Source: Defluviitaleaceae bacterium (GTDB lineage: Bacteria; Bacillota; Clostridia; Lachnospirales; UBA5962). Taken from it: 46,040 nucleotides of DNA. The notes below the pieces were generated by a model. That model did not search any database, was not told the origin of the DNA, and worked only from the letters and a program-made list of their open reading frames with translations. Location of the stretch: assembly GCA_009787355.1 (NCBI GenBank), contig WRGD01000147.1, positions 1-46,040 of the forward strand. Reading direction: 5' to 3'. Both the position numbers and the translations under genes were made by a program. Below, one piece after another: positions 33,993 to 46,004 of this stretch. Within the stretch, counting starts at the first letter, position 1; every line of letters starts with the position of its first letter.

Positions 33993-35255
33993 TTATTCGT
34001 TTAATGTTTTTTGAAATTGTACTAGGCTTTCTAGTGTGTCTCTTTTTCTTATTATTTGTGTTGTTTCATCTGTTCTTATTAAAATTTCGGCAGGTCTTAG
34101 CATATTATTATAATTGGAAGACATTACATGACCATATGCCCCAGTATCCATAATAGCCAAAATATCACCTTCGTTTATTTTTGGCATATTTCTGTCTACT
34201 GCTATACTATCACCATTTTCACATACATTACCAACTATTGTTACTTTTTCTATATATTCTCTTTGCAAAATATTATCCCTAAAAACAGAAATATCATGAT
34301 GTGCATCGTATAAAACAGGTCTTATAAAAGAATTAAAACCTATATCCGTTCCAATATACGATTTGCCGTAATTTTCTTTTTTAGAAATAACAGTTCCAAG
34401 TAAAACTCCAGCTTCGGCGACTATAAAACGACCTGGCTCTATTTTGAATTTTAGCTCCTTGCCATAATCAGCTATAAAATTTTGTATAAACTCGTCTATT
34501 TTTTTACTTGTATATTCAAAATTAAGAGGGGTTTCTCCATCTTGCTTTTTATACGGAATACCAAATCCCCCACCAAGGTCTATAAATTCTAAGTCTTCAA
34601 AATATTTTGCTATTTTTAATATATTATTGCCACTTTCTAAAAAATTTACAATATCTAGAAAAAGAGAACCAATATGCATATGCAAACCAACAATTTTTAT
34701 ATTATATTTTTTACAAATCTCATTTATTTCTTTTATATTTTTTTCAGTTATTTCTATTCCGAACTTTGTGTATTCTCCTGCTGTTATCGTTTGTTTGTGA
34801 TGCCCATCTCCAAAGCCCGGGTTAAACCTTATTACTACATTTGTACCCATAAAGTTTTCTGCATATTTGTACAGTTGTGATATAGAATCTAGAGCTACTA
34901 TAATACCTTTATGGACAGCAAATTTCATGTCGTCTATAGGTATATTGTTAGAAACAAACATTATTTGATTTGGTAAAAAACCAGCCAAAAGTTCCGAATA
35001 TATTTCTCCAATACTCATAGCATCTATATTTAAACCCTGATTTTTTATAATTTGTAAAATTGCTAAGTTGCTATTTGCTTTTGCAGAATAATGTACATCG
35101 AAATTTTTATATGACGAAATCGACTTCATTTTTTTGCAATTTTCTATTATAATACTCTCTTTGTATACGTACAATGGGCTTCCATATTCTTTTATTAGAT
35201 TTTGTACTGATATTTTATCAAAAAAATCTTCTGTTTGTTTCAAGTTCTTACTCAT
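33993..35255 (-). CDS. lysA: Diaminopimelate decarboxylase
   Basis: A PLP enzyme of about 420 residues making L-lysine from meso-diaminopimelate. The PLP Lys lies in HYSAKANSN; HMHIGS, DLGGGFGIPY and EPGRFIVAEAG line the cofactor phosphate and active site; CENGDSIAVDR supplies the substrate-site Cys. ATG 35255 is chosen for spacing from a GAGA element; TTG at 35261 is an in-frame alternative. The start overlaps or abuts the end of the hybrid kinase gene, so lysA is the last gene of the kinase operon, an unusual partner. Confidence 0.92.
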   Translation of the reverse strand: MSKNLKQTEDFFDKISVQNLIKEYGSPLYVYKESIIIENCKKMKSISSYKNFDVHYSAKANSNLAILQIIKNQGLNIDAMSIGEIYSELLAGFLPNQIMFVSNNIPIDDMKFAVHKGIIVALDSISQLYKYAENFMGTNVVIRFNPGFGDGHHKQTITAGEYTKFGIEITEKNIKEINEICKKYNIKIVGLHMHIGSLFLDIVNFLESGNNILKIAKYFEDLEFIDLGGGFGIPYKKQDGETPLNFEYTSKKIDEFIQNFIADYGKELKFKIEPGRFIVAEAGVLLGTVISKKENYGKSYIGTDIGFNSFIRPVLYDAHHDISVFRDNILQREYIEKVTIVGNVCENGDSIAVDRNMPKINEGDILAIMDTGAYGHVMSSNYNNMLRPAEILIRTDETTQIIRKRDTLESLVQFQKTLNE

Positions 35256-35257
35256 TT

Positions 35258-37648
<2,391 letters not shown>

Positions 37649-37664
37649 GTTGGTACCAAAGGAT

Positions 37665-37692
37665 GTGGGGGTGTTTAAGCAACAAACCCCCA
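37665..37692 (-). other. G/C-rich inverted repeat between TPR and kinase genes
   Basis: TGGGGGT (37666-37672) pairs with ACCCCCA (37686-37692), a rare GC-rich stem in this DNA. No T-run follows on the minus strand, so it is not a standard terminator. It could be an RNA processing or stability element setting different TPR and kinase levels. Confidence 0.5.
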
Positions 37693-37698
37693 ACGCTT

Positions 37699-39942
37699 CT
37701 AATTTGATTTTTTGTTAAAAAATGATAACACATTACCTTTTTTATAATTATCTATTTGCGATTTTAATTCTTTATTTCTATCTGAATTTTCCATAGATAT
37801 TGCAACATCTATATATTTTGTTGCCTCTTTTTTGTTGCCAAGCCCTATATAATAATATGCTAGAGTAGAATAAAGATTTGGGTCGTTCCCTATATGAGCT
37901 TTTGCATCCTCCAATATAGATATTGCTTCTGCTATTTTACTTTGACTTTCTAACATTTTTACTACATTTGCATATGCCATTGCATCTGTAGGATATACTT
38001 TTATTATATCTTTCCATGTTTCTATAGATTTTAATGGTTCCTTTTCACTATAGTAAAAAGCAAGCTCTTTCATAAGCAAGTTGTTATTTTTGTGGTTTAG
38101 CAATCCCTTTTGTAATGTTTCAAAATCTTTTAGGCTATCACCCATTTTGTTATATAGCCTACTAAGTGTAAGGTAATATACTGGTTCTGGCATTCTGTTA
38201 AATTCTTTTGCTATTTCAAGTGCTTCTTCCAAATATTCTAGCGATTTTTTTAAATCGTCTTTTTCAAAATATATACCTGCCAGCTCGTATAGAGATTTCT
38301 CTTCCCAATCTTTTATATTTGCTTTTTGTATTAGTGTTTCAAAAACTTCTGTAGATTCTGCTATTTTTCCAAGCCTACGTAGTGTAGCACCTTTGTAAAA
38401 AGATATTGCTGGGCTAGACATACCATTTTGTTCTACTTGATTTATTATATTATTTAACACATCAAAACTTGACGTTTTAAAAAATATTTCCATTAAAATT
38501 TCTTGGTATGTTATATTTTGAGGGTTTAAAGTTATCGCTCTTCTTATATTTTCTAGAGCCTCTTCAAAACGCCCCAAGTCTATCAAAATAGCTGTTTTTA
38601 ATGCAAATGAATCTGCCCATTCTCTGTTTATTTCCAAAGATTTATTTATAGCTTTTAGTGCATTTTCACTATCATATTTTGAATAGTATGCATTAGCTAC
38701 AAATTCATATATTCTCCCTCTGCTAAATATTTCAAGTGGGATAGTTGGTTCTTCTAATCCTTTTATTTTATTCTCTATCTCTATTACGTCGTCTGGTGTA
38801 CCTGTAGATAGTTTTATTAGTGCTAGTATATTATAATTTTCAAAACATGGCATTAAATCGATAGATTTTAGTATCATAACTTCAGCTTCCCCAGTATTAC
38901 CAAGAGATACGTTCGAAAATGCTAAATAGTTGTAGTATCTATAATCGTTTATGCTATGGTTTTCTAAAAGTTTTCTACATTCTTCGTATCTTGCAGAAAG
39001 TAAATAATAATGACCTAGTTTAAGTATTATATCATTATTTGTATTATCTTTATTATACTCCTCTTTCAATTCTTCTATTGCAGTTGGTAATGTAATATTT
39101 AGATAATTCAGTATTATTTGACTAGATGGAAAATCGTTTAAAGTTTCTATAGCTATTTCTAATGCCTTGTTTTTGTCAAGTCTATCTATAGCAAATATAA
39201 GACCTACTCTAGCCCAGTAGTGATTTTTATTTTCTGCTACTAGTTCTTCATAAATACGTGCAGATTCTTTTACATCTGTGATTTCATTTGAATTTAATAA
39301 TATAAATGCTTTTGTTTCGTCTGATATCGCAGTATTTTTGTATTCATTTGGATATTTTTCTAAAACAGAATCGAAAAGTTCAAGTGCTTCTTTTATATTT
39401 TTATTTAAAGAAGCTATTCTAGCTTTTTCTAAAGTAAGCATTGGATGCTCTATATTTAGTTTTTCTATTTCTGTTAAAGTTTTTGTAGCGTTTATAACAT
39501 CTTTAGCATTTACTCTGTCTATCAGTAATGAGAAAATATCAAAAAATTTATCAAACTCTTTATCTACACTTGTGTCGAATAGGTGAAAATGAAAGTCGAA
39601 TTTTTTATCACTTGCCATATTCTGTATAAATCTTAAATACGCTACTGGGTATCTCTGTGCTAGCTTTTCGTAGTTTTCTTGCCATTCAAACATGTTATTT
39701 AAAAATGCCCAAACATTAGATGGTAAATGTTTAGAAAAAGACAAATAATCCAAAAGCTTTATACTTAGCATGTCATTTGTTTCTTCATTTTTTAGTAAAT
39801 CATTCTCGAACAATTTTTGCCAATTTTCTACTTCTATACGATTTTTAAAATTGCTGTATAGCTCTTCTACTTTTTTAAAAAAATCATCTACTTCTTTGTT
39901 ACCTTTTTGTATTGACTGTATTGCTTTTATATAATCTGCCAT
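37699..39942 (-). CDS. Large TPR-repeat protein between two hybrid kinases
   Basis: A 747-residue soluble protein of helix-turn-helix TPR units, dense from about residue 150 onward. Examples of the repeat consensus: EKYPNEYKNTAISDE, ALKAINKSLEINREWADSFALKTAILIDLGRFEEAL, and AYYYIGLGNKKEATKYIDVAI. There is no signal peptide, TM or enzymatic motif. It is encoded between two hybrid histidine kinase genes, 8 nt from the upstream one, and probably co-transcribed. It most likely serves as a scaffold or adaptor, for instance bringing the kinases together. That role is inferred from position. Confidence 0.85.
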   Translation of the reverse strand: MADYIKAIQSIQKGNKEVDDFFKKVEELYSNFKNRIEVENWQKLFENDLLKNEETNDMLSIKLLDYLSFSKHLPSNVWAFLNNMFEWQENYEKLAQRYPVAYLRFIQNMASDKKFDFHFHLFDTSVDKEFDKFFDIFSLLIDRVNAKDVINATKTLTEIEKLNIEHPMLTLEKARIASLNKNIKEALELFDSVLEKYPNEYKNTAISDETKAFILLNSNEITDVKESARIYEELVAENKNHYWARVGLIFAIDRLDKNKALEIAIETLNDFPSSQIILNYLNITLPTAIEELKEEYNKDNTNNDIILKLGHYYLLSARYEECRKLLENHSINDYRYYNYLAFSNVSLGNTGEAEVMILKSIDLMPCFENYNILALIKLSTGTPDDVIEIENKIKGLEEPTIPLEIFSRGRIYEFVANAYYSKYDSENALKAINKSLEINREWADSFALKTAILIDLGRFEEALENIRRAITLNPQNITYQEILMEIFFKTSSFDVLNNIINQVEQNGMSSPAISFYKGATLRRLGKIAESTEVFETLIQKANIKDWEEKSLYELAGIYFEKDDLKKSLEYLEEALEIAKEFNRMPEPVYYLTLSRLYNKMGDSLKDFETLQKGLLNHKNNNLLMKELAFYYSEKEPLKSIETWKDIIKVYPTDAMAYANVVKMLESQSKIAEAISILEDAKAHIGNDPNLYSTLAYYYIGLGNKKEATKYIDVAISMENSDRNKELKSQIDNYKKGNVLSFFNKKSN

Positions 39943-39950
39943 TCTACCTC

Positions 39951-42860
39951 TTACAGCTCGAAAATATCGTACATTACGTCTAATGTTACAAGTGCTGCCT
40001 CGTTTTCAAAATTTTCTATTTGTTTTTGTAAAACTTTTGCTTCTGGTATATTTAACTTTTTCGATATTTCGACTGTTTTCGCATTATTTTTTTGTAAATT
40101 TTCTTTTAAGGTATCAAAAATTTGCCTTAATTCTTCTTTTGTTTCACTTTCTTTTTGTATTTCATTTTCTGTATCTATTTTTTTTAAAACATTTTTTAGC
40201 TCCAAAAAAATTTCTTCAAAACAATTTGGAGTAGCTTCATTTTTTAATATTTTTTGTTCTAGAACAGTAGCTATATTATATAATTTATTTTCAGAAATAA
40301 GTCCACTTGTTCCTTTTAAATTGTGAACTGGTCCTAGACATTTTTTTATATCACCTTTTGCCAAAAAATTTTCTATACTAGCTATTGTGTTTTTTTGCTC
40401 TTGAAAGAATGTTTTTCTTATATCTTTTAAATTATCAAAATCAAAACTTTTATTATTTGATTTTAACATATTTTTGTTATTTTTACTACGGATATATTTA
40501 TTTAATAATTTGTCCAGTTCTTTTTGATTTATTGGTTTTTCAATAATATCATCGAAACCATTTTTTAAAAAATCAGTTCTATACTCTGTAGATGTTGTAG
40601 CTGTAAAAGCTATTATAATACCTTTGTAATTTTTACTACGTATTATTTTTGTTGTTTCTATTCCGTCCAAATTTGGCATCATATAGTCCATAAAAATAAT
40701 ATCGTATACTTTTCCATTTTTGATTTTATTTATTACTTCTTCTCCAGAAGTGCACATTTCCAAATTTATGTTATATTTTTTTAAATATCCAATCATAACA
40801 TATAAATTCGTTTCCAAATCGTCGCAAATTAAAAATGTCCCATTTTGTATTGTAGAAAAATTCAAATCTACTTTTTGACTTTTTGCTATATACGATATAT
40901 TTTGTAAATTTTTAGCTTTATTTATGCCAATAGGAACATATTTTTCTATAAATTGTGGTATTTTAAGTTTAACTCTAGTACCTTCATTTATTTTACTTTC
41001 AATACTCATGGTTCCATTCATTAGTTTTAAAATATCTGAAACTATGTTTAATCCAAGTCCTGTACCTTCTATGTTTTTGTGTATATTTTCATTAAATCTT
41101 ATAAAATCATTTTTGATAGATTTTATTTGAAAATTTGTCATACCGTATCCAGTATCTTCGATAGTTATTACTAATAATATTTTTTCTGGAAAGCCTTTGT
41201 TTCTTTCATATCTTATTAGTAATTTTACATGACCTTCTTTTGTATATTTAAAAGCATTTGTAAGAATATTTGTAATACACTGTATATTTCTTTGATAGTC
41301 GCCTATCATCTCTGTTGGTAAGTCTGGGTCTATTTGTATTTCAAAATTTAAAGGTTTTGATTTTATAGTTATTATGTTTGTTTGTATCGCTTCGTTTATA
41401 AAAATTTCGGTGCTATATTTTTGGTTGTATATATTTAATTTACCTGCTTTAATACGACTAAAATCCAAAATATCATTTACAAGTCTAAGCAGTATTTTAG
41501 AAGATGTATTGATTCTTTGAAAAGAGCCTAAAATTTCTGGGTCTAGGTTCTTTTGCATACATTGGTCGCTTATTCCTAGAACAGAGCTTATAGGAGTTCG
41601 TATTTCGTGGCTTACTCTTGCAAAAAATCTTGACTTTATTTCACTTTCTTCTTTCAAGTTTTTTATATTTTCTTTATTTTTTAGTATTTGATGTACCAGA
41701 CTTAAATCTTGTATATAAGTAATCAAAACAGAATTATTAGAATCAGGAATAGATACAAGAGAAATTTCTACTGGTATTGTTGCTTTATTAAAGTTTACAT
41801 TTTTGTTTACAGAATATTTACCACTGTCAAAAGCTATTTCGAAATTTTTTTGTTCTAAAATAGGATTTATGCTTTTTAAATTTTCGTTTAGGCTATCTAT
41901 TGCATCTCTTTTTTTATCAAAACCAAACAATTTTAAAAATTCTCTGTTGCAATCTTTTACTATATAATTTTTGTCTATCGTAAAACAGGAAATAGGCATA
42001 TTTTCGACGATTTTATTTACACGTTTGTACGAAGTTTTTAATTCTTTAAAAATTTTTTTTAGATATGTTATGTCATTGGAATACGCAATTATTATGGTTG
42101 ATTTTTCTATTACCATTCGTACTGCAGTAATATAGAGATATATAGTTTCTCCGTTCTTTTTTTTACAAACAAATTCAAATTTGCATTTTCCATTTTGCAG
42201 AGCAAATTTTAAGCTCTTTTCAAAATGACTTTTGGAAGATACTCCACGTACAGTATTAAAAAATACATTATCATAATTTTTTATATATTCTTCTTTGTTT
42301 TCAAAACCGAATGTTTTTACACCATGCATATTTACGTCTAAAATATTTAAATCTTTATCATAATATTCTATTATGGTTGGGCTAAACTCGAAGAGGTGGC
42401 GTATATGTTCTTGCCATCTTTTAGTTTCTTCATAATGTTTTGTTATATTTCTATGGTCTATGGCATATGTTATTATTACATCTACGCTCTTTATTCTATA
42501 TTTATAACAATGTACCTCACTTGGTATTACTTCATTTGTTACTATATTTCTATGTAACCATTCGAAATACAAAGTACCAATTTTCAAAGCTTCGCTTAGG
42601 TAAAATATTGCTAAATCTTTTGATGCTCTTCCGCATTTTTGAAATTTCGGAGAAGATTTATCGAAATTTGCAATATACTCATCTGTACTAGAAAAACCAT
42701 ATCTTTTTATAACCTCTTCACTTGCGTACAAAAGCTCAAAATTACTACTCCAAACAGATATAACAAGCGAAGATTTTCTAAAAACAAATTCCATAATATT
42801 TTTTATATCTTCAGAAGATTCCAAATATTTATTCAGTTTTTGTAATCCATAATTGTCCAT
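39951..42860 (-). CDS. Cytosolic multi-PAS hybrid histidine kinase with receiver and HPt
   Basis: A 969-residue protein without TM helices. Three PAS-like domains (about 20-135, 145-270, 278-395), a short coiled coil, HisKA with ARVSHEIRTP, HATPase (NILTNAFKYT, DTGYGM, GTGLGLNI), receiver (CDD and phosphoacceptor Asp in FMDYMMPNLDG), HPt (VHNLKGTSGL), and a helical tail similar to the one in the other kinase of the locus. It probably senses an internal cue through its PAS domains. It is the first gene of the kinase-TPR-kinase-lysA operon. No dedicated output regulator is nearby. Confidence 0.9.
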   Translation of the reverse strand: MDNYGLQKLNKYLESSEDIKNIMEFVFRKSSLVISVWSSNFELLYASEEVIKRYGFSSTDEYIANFDKSSPKFQKCGRASKDLAIFYLSEALKIGTLYFEWLHRNIVTNEVIPSEVHCYKYRIKSVDVIITYAIDHRNITKHYEETKRWQEHIRHLFEFSPTIIEYYDKDLNILDVNMHGVKTFGFENKEEYIKNYDNVFFNTVRGVSSKSHFEKSLKFALQNGKCKFEFVCKKKNGETIYLYITAVRMVIEKSTIIIAYSNDITYLKKIFKELKTSYKRVNKIVENMPISCFTIDKNYIVKDCNREFLKLFGFDKKRDAIDSLNENLKSINPILEQKNFEIAFDSGKYSVNKNVNFNKATIPVEISLVSIPDSNNSVLITYIQDLSLVHQILKNKENIKNLKEESEIKSRFFARVSHEIRTPISSVLGISDQCMQKNLDPEILGSFQRINTSSKILLRLVNDILDFSRIKAGKLNIYNQKYSTEIFINEAIQTNIITIKSKPLNFEIQIDPDLPTEMIGDYQRNIQCITNILTNAFKYTKEGHVKLLIRYERNKGFPEKILLVITIEDTGYGMTNFQIKSIKNDFIRFNENIHKNIEGTGLGLNIVSDILKLMNGTMSIESKINEGTRVKLKIPQFIEKYVPIGINKAKNLQNISYIAKSQKVDLNFSTIQNGTFLICDDLETNLYVMIGYLKKYNINLEMCTSGEEVINKIKNGKVYDIIFMDYMMPNLDGIETTKIIRSKNYKGIIIAFTATTSTEYRTDFLKNGFDDIIEKPINQKELDKLLNKYIRSKNNKNMLKSNNKSFDFDNLKDIRKTFFQEQKNTIASIENFLAKGDIKKCLGPVHNLKGTSGLISENKLYNIATVLEQKILKNEATPNCFEEIFLELKNVLKKIDTENEIQKESETKEELRQIFDTLKENLQKNNAKTVEISKKLNIPEAKVLQKQIENFENEAALVTLDVMYDIFEL

Positions 42861-42890
42861 AACAAATCCTTTTCACTTAATTTTTGTATC

Positions 42891-44633
42891 TTAAAGAGGA
42901 TACGTAACTTGACGGAGCCAATTTTCTTCCTCTGTTGTAAGAGAATCTTTTAAATTGTTATACACTGTTTCATGGTATTTATTTATCCACTGTTTTTCTT
43001 CATCTGTAAGAAGCTCAGTAAGAATTGCATCTATTTCAAATGGTACAAATGTTACAGTTTCAAAAGATAGAAAATTGCCAAAATACGTACTATCATCTTT
43101 TTTTATAAATACAGAATTTTCAATTCTTATGCCATATTGCTCATTTATATAAATTCCCGGCTCATTAGATAGTAGCATATTTTCTTCTAAAACAATAGAA
43201 TTTATATTTTGCGACATACTATTTGGTCCTTCATGCACATTTAACATATGTCCTATACCATGACCGGTTCCGTGTGGATAATTTAGTCCTAGCTTCCAAA
43301 GTGGCATTCTTGCTATAGTGTCTATATGTGTACCACGTGTTCCATATGGAAATTTAGAAGTAGATAGAGCAATATTTCCTTTTAAAACAGCTGTATAATT
43401 TCTTTTCATTTCAAAAGTAAGCTCGCCTAATGCAATTGTTCTTGTAATATCTGTTGTTCCCTCTATAAAATTTGATCCAGAGTCTACAAGTACAAATCCA
43501 TTTGGTTCTAATATTTTCGATGTTTCTATCTCTGGTTTGTAGTGAATAATAGCACCATTTTTTCCGTAACCACATATTGTTTCGAATGATTTACAAAAAT
43601 AACTTGGAATTTTCCACCTTAATTCTTCCAATTTTTCCACTATATCTATTTCCGATATTTTAGATACATTTACATTTGTTTTTATCCAATATATCAACTT
43701 TGTAAATACTATAGCATCTTTTTCATTCGCAGTCTTTATATTGTTTTTTTCTGTGCTATTTTTTATCATTTTTAAATTTGTTGTTATATCATGCTTTATT
43801 AATATTTGTTTTTTGTCTTTAAATGCATTATAAACTTTGAAATTTGTTCTTGGTTCACAGTACATTACTTTTTGCATATTTTCCAAATATTTAAAAATGT
43901 CATTATACGGAAAAATATTTATATTGTTTTTTTCCAAATACTCGATTGCTTCTTTATCTTCTGGTATGGTATCAATAAACAAATTTGTGCCAAAATGTGT
44001 TACAACAACATATGCAAAAATGTTAAACGGATTTGTATCGGAAACAGAGCGTATATTTAAAAACCAACAAATATCATCCAAAGATGATATTATATAATAC
44101 GAAGCTCCAGCTTGTAACATTTCTTTTTTTACTTTTGTAAGTTTTTGCTCGAAACTTTCACCCGAATAGTTTTCACCATATGCAAAAATTTTATTACGAG
44201 AAAATTTTGGTCTGTCTTTCCATATCCTAGACACGAAATCTATATTGCTATTTATTTTTATGTTTGGTTTTTTTAGTAGTATTTTTGCCAAAGTAGTATT
44301 TAATCTTTCCCCATTAAAGCCTATAACACCATCTTCTTTTGTAATATTTAAAGCGTAATTTATATAATTTGATGCCCCGACCAAGATGTCTTTGTGTAGT
44401 TCAAAGTCCTCTGCCATTTGCATTTGTGCTTGTAAAAAATACCTTGGGTCTGTCCAAAGACCAGCTTTATCTTTAGTTATTACAATATTACCATTAGAAC
44501 CAGTAAAACCAGATACAAAAGCAACTTCACCATACATTTCGTGAGAATATTCACTTTGATGTGGGTCCATTTTTGTTACAATATATGTATCTATACCTTC
44601 TTTTAACATCAACTCTCTTATTTTTGTAAGCAT
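42891..44633 (-). CDS. pepP: Xaa-Pro aminopeptidase (M24B)
   Basis: A 580-residue cytoplasmic metalloaminopeptidase removing N-terminal residues that precede proline. Two N-terminal creatinase-like domains (about 1-300) precede the pita-bread catalytic domain. Metal ligands are visible in DSGSNFIEGTTDITRT (two Asp), GTGHGIGHMLNVHEGP (His), and later SNEPGIY and RIENSVFI (two Glu). The long three-domain form is common in Firmicutes. It is downstream of rdgB with a hairpin between. Confidence 0.92.
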   Translation of the reverse strand: MLTKIRELMLKEGIDTYIVTKMDPHQSEYSHEMYGEVAFVSGFTGSNGNIVITKDKAGLWTDPRYFLQAQMQMAEDFELHKDILVGASNYINYALNITKEDGVIGFNGERLNTTLAKILLKKPNIKINSNIDFVSRIWKDRPKFSRNKIFAYGENYSGESFEQKLTKVKKEMLQAGASYYIISSLDDICWFLNIRSVSDTNPFNIFAYVVVTHFGTNLFIDTIPEDKEAIEYLEKNNINIFPYNDIFKYLENMQKVMYCEPRTNFKVYNAFKDKKQILIKHDITTNLKMIKNSTEKNNIKTANEKDAIVFTKLIYWIKTNVNVSKISEIDIVEKLEELRWKIPSYFCKSFETICGYGKNGAIIHYKPEIETSKILEPNGFVLVDSGSNFIEGTTDITRTIALGELTFEMKRNYTAVLKGNIALSTSKFPYGTRGTHIDTIARMPLWKLGLNYPHGTGHGIGHMLNVHEGPNSMSQNINSIVLEENMLLSNEPGIYINEQYGIRIENSVFIKKDDSTYFGNFLSFETVTFVPFEIDAILTELLTDEEKQWINKYHETVYNNLKDSLTTEEENWLRQVTYPL

Positions 44634-44655
44634 AATATACTCCTTTAAAAATTTG

Positions 44656-44693
44656 AAAACCGTCTGACGCTATACCACACATCCCACGGTTTT
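44656..44693. terminator. Hairpin between rdgB and pepP
   Basis: AAAACCGT (44656-44663) pairs with ACGGTTTT (44686-44693) around a 22-base loop. T-rich sequence follows on both strands, stronger on the plus strand. It probably terminates hpf-rdgB on the minus strand. Confidence 0.6.
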
Positions 44694-44725
44694 TTATTTT
44701 TTAGGTAAATTTGAGTGCAAACAAA

Positions 44726-45343
44726 TTAAACCGGTTTAATTTGTTTTATTTGTACTTTTTTCGAGCCATTTTCTAAAAAACTATCATTAATAATAATCTT
44801 CATTTTTTGAAGTGCTTCGTTTCTGTGGCTTATTTTGTTTTTTTCATTTAAGCTAATTTGTGCTAAAGTTTTTTTTAGCTTAGGGATATAAAAAATTTCA
44901 TCGTAAGCAAAACCGTTTGTGCCTGCTGGAGTAGTTGCTATTTCTCCTTCTAGAGTGCCAGTTGTAAAAAAATATTCTCCACTAGGTAAAAAAAGGCAAA
45001 TTGTACAAACATAAATTGCATATCTATTTGTACAATTTTTCATTAGTTCTAAAATTTTTTTGTTACGTTCTTTGTATTCCTTGTTTGAAAACAAAAAATT
45101 AGCTGTATCCACACCCGGTTTTTTATCAAAAAAATCTATCTCTATACCAGAATCATCTGAAAGGGTAGCATATCCACTTGCAAGCATTACCGTTTTTGCT
45201 TTTTTTACTGCATTTTGCTCGTATGTTGTACCATCTTCTACTATATCTTCGTAAAACCCTGCCTCTTTCATAGAAACACATTCAGGTATTATTTTTTTTA
45301 TCTCTTTTAATTTATCTTCATTACATGTTGCGAAAATTAACAT
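44726..45343 (-). CDS. rdgB: RdgB/HAM1 non-canonical purine NTP pyrophosphatase
   Basis: A 205-residue enzyme that hydrolyses dITP, ITP and XTP to monophosphates and keeps them out of DNA and RNA. Motifs: FATCNEDKLKEI at the N-terminus, EDGTTYEQNAVKKA, LSDDSGIEID, GTNGFAYDEIFYIP, and KISHRNEAL. The ATG overlaps the hpf stop by one base (TAATG), so translation is coupled. Confidence 0.93.
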   Translation of the reverse strand: MLIFATCNEDKLKEIKKIIPECVSMKEAGFYEDIVEDGTTYEQNAVKKAKTVMLASGYATLSDDSGIEIDFFDKKPGVDTANFLFSNKEYKERNKKILELMKNCTNRYAIYVCTICLFLPSGEYFFTTGTLEGEIATTPAGTNGFAYDEIFYIPKLKKTLAQISLNEKNKISHRNEALQKMKIIINDSFLENGSKKVQIKQIKPV

Positions 45344-45879
45344 TAACTCGGGTCTAAAAGTCCGTATTTATTTTCTCCTTTACTTTTAAAAACAACATTT
45401 ACTTCGTTTGTAATTGTATTTCTAAACAAGTAAAATTGATGACCAGAAAGCTCCATCTCCATTATAGCATCTTCCACTTCCATGGGTTCAACTACAAAAC
45501 TTTTTCTTGTAATAGTAAGAGGGGAAGTGTAAATTTCGTCTTCATAGCTTTCTTCGATTTCTGGTATGTTTAAGTCTTTACCAGCTCTCTTATGTTTGTC
45601 TTGTATACGACTTTTTAGTCTTCTTAGTTGTTTTTCTATCATTTCTGTAACTAAATCTATTGCTGTGTACATATCTGTAGACTTTGCTTCTGCACGCAGT
45701 GGCTTTTTGTATGCTGTAAAATGTACTTCTATTTTGTTTGTAAGGTTTGTTACCTTATATGTTACATTTATTTGTGTATCTTCTGTCAAAAATTTTTCTA
45801 ATCTTTGCATTTTATCTATTGTTTTTTGTTTAAGTGAATCTGATACTACATTTTGTTTTCCAACAAATGAAAATTTCAT
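45343..45879 (-). CDS. hpf: Ribosome hibernation promoting factor, long form
   Basis: A 178-residue HPF of the long type: N-terminal RaiA-like domain (1-100, KMQRLEKFLTEDTQINVTYK, MYTAIDLVTEMIEKQLRR), linker, and C-terminal dimerisation domain (about 120-178, PMEVEDAIMEMELSGHQFYLFRN). It pairs 70S ribosomes into 100S dimers under starvation. GGAGAT precedes the ATG. Own promoter upstream, rdgB directly downstream. Confidence 0.95.
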   Translation of the reverse strand: MKFSFVGKQNVVSDSLKQKTIDKMQRLEKFLTEDTQINVTYKVTNLTNKIEVHFTAYKKPLRAEAKSTDMYTAIDLVTEMIEKQLRRLKSRIQDKHKRAGKDLNIPEIEESYEDEIYTSPLTITRKSFVVEPMEVEDAIMEMELSGHQFYLFRNTITNEVNVVFKSKGENKYGLLDPS

Positions 45880-45911
45880 GGTTTATATCTCCTTAATTTT
45901 TTCATATTCAA

Positions 45912-45940
45912 ATTGTAACATTAATTTAAGGAAATTACAA
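45912..45940 (-). promoter_or_regulatory. Promoter of hpf
   Basis: On the minus strand TTGTAA (45935-45940) and TACAAT (45912-45917) are 17 bases apart, about 33 nt upstream of the hpf ATG at 45879. Confidence 0.6.
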
Positions 45941-45941
45941 T

Positions 45942-45985
45942 AATAAAAAAAGACCATTGGTTATAACCCTTGGTCTTTTTTTATT
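45942..45985. terminator. Bidirectional terminator at right end
   Basis: A perfect 15-bp stem (45942-45956 against 45971-45985) with A and T tracts on both arms. On the minus strand it would end a gene beyond the window and insulate hpf. Confidence 0.85.
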
Positions 45986-46004
45986 ATTCGTAATGACCTT
46001 CTCT

